DNA from: Blastocatellia bacterium
Lineage (GTDB): Bacteria; Acidobacteriota; Blastocatellia; Pyrinomonadales; Pyrinomonadaceae
DNA: 11,290 nt
NCBI GenBank assembly: GCA_013695195.1
Contig: JACDAY010000081.1
Coordinates: forward strand, 1 to 11,290
Reading direction: 5' to 3'
The position numbers and the translations under genes were made by a program. Shown in pieces: positions 11,177 through 11,290 of the stretch (positions within the stretch are counted from its first letter, which is position 1; every line of letters starts with the position of its first letter). The notes beneath the pieces were generated by a model, which saw only the letters and a program-made list of their open reading frames with translations, was not told the DNA's origin and ran no database searches.

Positions 11177-11290
11177 ATGTTGACTATAGAGGGAACTTAT
11201 AAAGACGGCAAGATAGTGCTCAACGAAGCACCCTTGGAATTGACTGAATCGAAGGTTTTGGTAACCTTTTTACGGCCCATTCAAATTGAT
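11177..11290 (+). CDS. AF2212-like (DUF104) antitoxin, N-terminal part (3' truncated)
   Basis: A frame starts at ATG 11177, six bases after the pilC stop, and is still open at the window end (38 codons). The start MLTIEGTYKDGKIVLNEAP and the following ESKVLVTFL match the small beta-rich family of AF2212-like/DUF104 antitoxins, which typically precede a PIN-domain toxin gene. GGAGG (11160-11164), inside the pilC end, is 12 bases upstream, a longish but usable spacing. The expected toxin would lie outside the window. Sharing a transcript with pilC is likely from the spacing. Confidence 0.7.
   Translation, partial: MLTIEGTYKDGKIVLNEAPLELTESKVLVTFLRPIQID

Overview
The window looks like a chromosomal segment of a Gram-negative, mid-GC bacterium, most likely an Acidobacteriota member (Blastocatellia/Pyrinomonadales-like). 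That placement is an inference from gene content. It rests mainly on two tandem secreted VWFA-related proteins of the kind expanded in Acidobacteriota, together with a RodZ-like cell-shape protein, a PilC/GspF platform protein and HO-type microcompartment shell proteins. No rRNA or tRNA is present to confirm it.

Layout, left to right. (1) 2-343 (+) is the 3' end of an ABC-F ATPase. (2) 402-916 (-) is a ParE/RelE-type toxin with its antitoxin, followed upstream by an unrecognised protein fragment at 926-1129. (3) 1176-2645 (-) is guaB (IMP dehydrogenase), with a leader rich in a CACAGAG/CACAAAG repeat. (4) 2935-3978 (-) is a RodZ-like HTH/membrane protein with a good sigma70 promoter (4038-4067) and an intrinsic terminator (2841-2865). 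(5) 4192-7382 (+) is a compact four-gene bacterial microcompartment (BMC) island: BMC-H shell protein, CoA-acylating aldehyde dehydrogenase, zinc-ribbon/membrane-anchor protein, second BMC-H shell protein. (6) 7538-9676 (-) is a pair of secreted VWFA-domain proteins. (7) 9939-11171 (+) is a PilC/GspF inner-membrane protein, followed at the right edge by the start of an AF2212-like antitoxin gene.

The BMC island is the centre of interest. Both shell proteins are PduA/EutM-type hexamer formers ending in VHVIPRPH. The enzyme is an EutE/PduP-type aldehyde dehydrogenase with an unusually long C-terminal extension. That extension holds an amphipathic, encapsulation-peptide-like helix and then a segment resembling the N-terminus of EutQ. 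A membrane-anchored zinc-ribbon protein sits between the enzyme and the second shell gene. No pentamer (BMC-P), trimer (BMC-T), phosphotransacylase, alcohol dehydrogenase or aldehyde-producing signature enzyme lies within the window, and genes on the opposite strand bound the island on both sides. It is therefore either a satellite of a larger BMC locus or a minimal compartment.

A second theme is small degenerate repeats. GGCAG-type repeats start exactly at the TAG stop codons of three genes. A GACAACTGAC repeat occupies the 5' leader of pilC. A related repeat lies in frame inside the linker of the aldehyde dehydrogenase.
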